A stretch of 6,713 nt of DNA from an uncultured Synergistales bacterium (GTDB lineage Bacteria; Synergistota; Synergistia; Synergistales; Aminobacteriaceae), in NCBI GenBank assembly GCA_937957815.1, contig CALFXN010000617.1, positions 1 to 6,713 of the forward strand, read 5' to 3'. The position numbers were made by a program, and so were the translations under genes. Below, piece by piece: positions 5,404 through 6,713 of this stretch. The first letter of the stretch is position 1. Every line of letters starts with the position of its first letter. The notes under the pieces were generated by a model. The model made no database searches and was not told the DNA's origin. It worked only from the letters and a program-made list of their open reading frames with translations.

Positions 5404-6150
5404 CTACATGTGGTCTTCGGCGGTCTCGTCGTCTTCGGAGGCGACCGTCGGAAGCGAGAGCCACTTTCCCCAGTCGAAGCCGACGAGTCCGCTGACGACG
5501 TAGATCGTAATCGCCGTCAGGGGCCCGGCCGAGCGGAGAAAGGCGAAGATCGCGACGGCGAGAGAGAAGAGGAAGAGGAATTTCTTCCTGTCTCCCTGTC
5601 CCTTTCTGATCCCCTTGAGGTTCCCGTACGGAACGCTCGAGATCATCAGGACTCCGACCGCGGCAAGCAGGATCATCGCCATCCAGGGCGCCAGACGTAC
5701 CCCCGCGATGACGAACGACGCGACGAACAGGCCGCCTGCGGGAATCGGAATTCCCTGAAAGTGGCCGGTCACGTGGATAACGTTGAAGCGGGCGAGGCGC
5801 AGGGCGCCGCAAAGAGCGAAAAACGACGCGACGAGCGCGCCGGAGACGCCCATGAACCCCTTGAGATAGACGAGGTACAGCAGGACGGCCGGCGCGACGC
5901 CGAAACTCACGACGTCGGCGAGGCTGTCGAACTCGAGTCCGAACTGGCTTCCGCCGCCGAGACTCCGGGCGACCTTGCCGTCCATGAAGTCGAAGAACAC
6001 TGCTGCGAAGATCAGCCACGCGGCCGGGACGAAGCTTCCGTGAATCGCGAGGATCAGCGAGAGCATCCCGCAGAGCAGGTTCCCGCTGGTCACCATATTC
6101 GGCGCAATTTCGCGGAAGGGGATATGCCGCCTACGCTTCATGATTTTCAT
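5404..6150 (-). CDS. pssA: CDP-diacylglycerol-serine O-phosphatidyltransferase
   Basis: A 248-residue integral membrane enzyme that makes phosphatidylserine from CDP-diacylglycerol and L-serine, releasing CMP. The CDP-alcohol phosphotransferase signature is complete: D54, D57-G58, A61-R62, G71, D75 and D79 (DFMDGKVAR, then FGLEFDSLAD), where the aspartates bind the metal and the substrate. The N-terminus (PNMVTSGNLLCGM, 17-29) and the segment LRLARFNV are typical of the membrane-type (B. subtilis-like) PS synthase, distinct from the E. coli PLD-like enzyme. Several further hydrophobic segments follow, with a basic cytoplasmic loop GIRKGQGDRKK and an acidic tail. The ATG at 6150 lies inside the end of psd (20-base overlap), with GGGAG about nine bases upstream; a second ATG three codons later is possible. 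Its product is the substrate of the adjoining Psd. Phosphatidylglycerophosphate synthase is an alternative in the same superfamily, made unlikely by the motifs and by psd. Confidence 0.93.
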   Translation of the reverse strand: MKIMKRRRHIPFREIAPNMVTSGNLLCGMLSLILAIHGSFVPAAWLIFAAVFFDFMDGKVARSLGGGSQFGLEFDSLADVVSFGVAPAVLLYLVYLKGFMGVSGALVASFFALCGALRLARFNVIHVTGHFQGIPIPAGGLFVASFVIAGVRLAPWMAMILLAAVGVLMISSVPYGNLKGIRKGQGDRKKFLFLFSLAVAIFAFLRSAGPLTAITIYVVSGLVGFDWGKWLSLPTVASEDDETAEDHM

Positions 6151-6713
6151 GTCCCATCACTCCCAGAGCAGATTGACCGGCCGATACGCGATCACCGATT
6201 CTGACAGACAACTTTACACTCAAAGGGACATAGACGTCAACCTTGGATCCGAGTTTGATCATTCCGTACCGGGCGCCCCGGTCGAGGACGTCTCCCTTCG
6301 CGAGGCGACAGACGATGCGTCTCGCGAGAAACCCGGCGATCTGAACGAGTCTGACGGGCCCGGCTCCGGTTTCGAGCGTGACGAGCATCCGCTCGTTTTC
6401 CTCGGATGCCTTCGGGGCGAACGCCATCCATTTCTTCCCCGGGACATATTCGAGCGCCGTTACGGTTCCGCGGCACGGAAATCGGTTCACGTGGACGTCG
6501 AGCGGCGACATGAAGATCCCCACCTTTCGCATCGTCCCGAGTCCGGGGACGTCGGCCTCATGGACCTCGACGACCTTCCCGTCCGCGGGGACGACCCAGA
6601 CGTCCGCGTCTTCCGGAGGAACGCGCTCCGGGTCGCGGGAAAACCAGAGGACAAATCCCAGGAGCACGACGAATACGGCCGCCAGAAGCCCGGAGAGATA
6701 CAGGCTTCCGAGG
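6131..6713 (-). CDS. psd: Phosphatidylserine decarboxylase proenzyme, short form (5' end outside window)
   Basis: Converts phosphatidylserine to phosphatidylethanolamine with a pyruvoyl cofactor formed by self-cleavage. The visible 193 residues belong to the short (archaeal-type, about 215-residue) Psd family; roughly 20 N-terminal residues lie beyond the window. Going from the N-terminus there is a membrane segment (LSGLLAAVFVVLLGFVLWF), then FSRDPER, VPADGKVVEV, IFMSPLDVHVNR with its conserved histidine, KASEENER, QIAGFLARRIVC, and GMIKLGSKVDVYVP. The Gly-Ser pair in LGSK (codons at 6250-6248 and 6247-6245) is the expected cleavage site, with the serine becoming the pyruvoyl group. An in-frame GTG at 6667 is internal to the membrane segment and is not taken as the start. 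The end overlaps pssA by 20 bases, so the two steps of PE synthesis are translationally coupled. Confidence 0.93.
   Translation of the reverse strand, partial: LGSLYLSGLLAAVFVVLLGFVLWFSRDPERVPPEDADVWVVPADGKVVEVHEADVPGLGTMRKVGIFMSPLDVHVNRFPCRGTVTALEYVPGKKWMAFAPKASEENERMLVTLETGAGPVRLVQIAGFLARRIVCRLAKGDVLDRGARYGMIKLGSKVDVYVPLSVKLSVRIGDRVSAGQSALGVMGHENHEA

Overview
The window is one contiguous stretch of GC-rich bacterial DNA, packed with genes and with almost no intergenic space. It carries two functional themes: salvage of thiamin precursors, and synthesis of phosphatidylethanolamine. The lineage is not fixed by the sequence. The solute-binding protein has an ordinary signal peptide without a lipobox cysteine, and a phosphatidylserine synthase/decarboxylase pair is present; both fit a diderm bacterium. 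ThiW together with ThiXYZ and GC-rich codon use would suit Synergistota or a similar anaerobic lineage, but this is only a guess.

Left part, plus strand (1-2661): thiZ (5' end outside the window), thiX, thiY and thiW run head to tail with overlaps of 1 and 23 bases and one 62-base gap, so they form one operon. ThiZ-ThiX-ThiY is an ABC importer of the NMT1/THI5 type for the pyrimidine half of thiamin (HMP or formylaminopyrimidine). ThiW is the membrane S-component-like carrier for the thiazole half. Any promoter or TPP riboswitch of this operon must lie upstream of base 1; none is visible here.

Middle (2662-3675): a 315-residue protein of unknown function follows, apparently from its own extended -10 promoter. 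It has no signal peptide, a charged/proline-rich linker in the middle and one C-terminal membrane helix (tail-anchored). A segment near residues 90-145 loosely resembles the C-terminal part of FliL-like domains, by eye only. Its 3' end overlaps the end of thiM on the other strand by 14 bases.

Right part, minus strand (window end down to 3662): psd (5' end outside), pssA, thiD and thiM. psd and pssA overlap by 20 bases. PssA makes phosphatidylserine from CDP-diacylglycerol and Psd decarboxylates it to phosphatidylethanolamine. A 97-base gap with two strong hairpins, one of them terminator-like, separates pssA from thiD. thiD and thiM overlap; they phosphorylate HMP/HMP-P and hydroxyethylthiazole, the products taken up by the convergent import operon. 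thiE and tenA are absent from the window, so completion of the pathway must be encoded elsewhere.

The most interesting points are the unknown tail-anchored protein, the hairpin leader in front of thiD, a ThiM that departs from the family at its thiazole-pocket and anion-hole motifs, and an internal sequence repeat in ThiW. Otherwise this looks like an ordinary metabolic region; I see no mobile element, CRISPR array, RNA gene or defence system.
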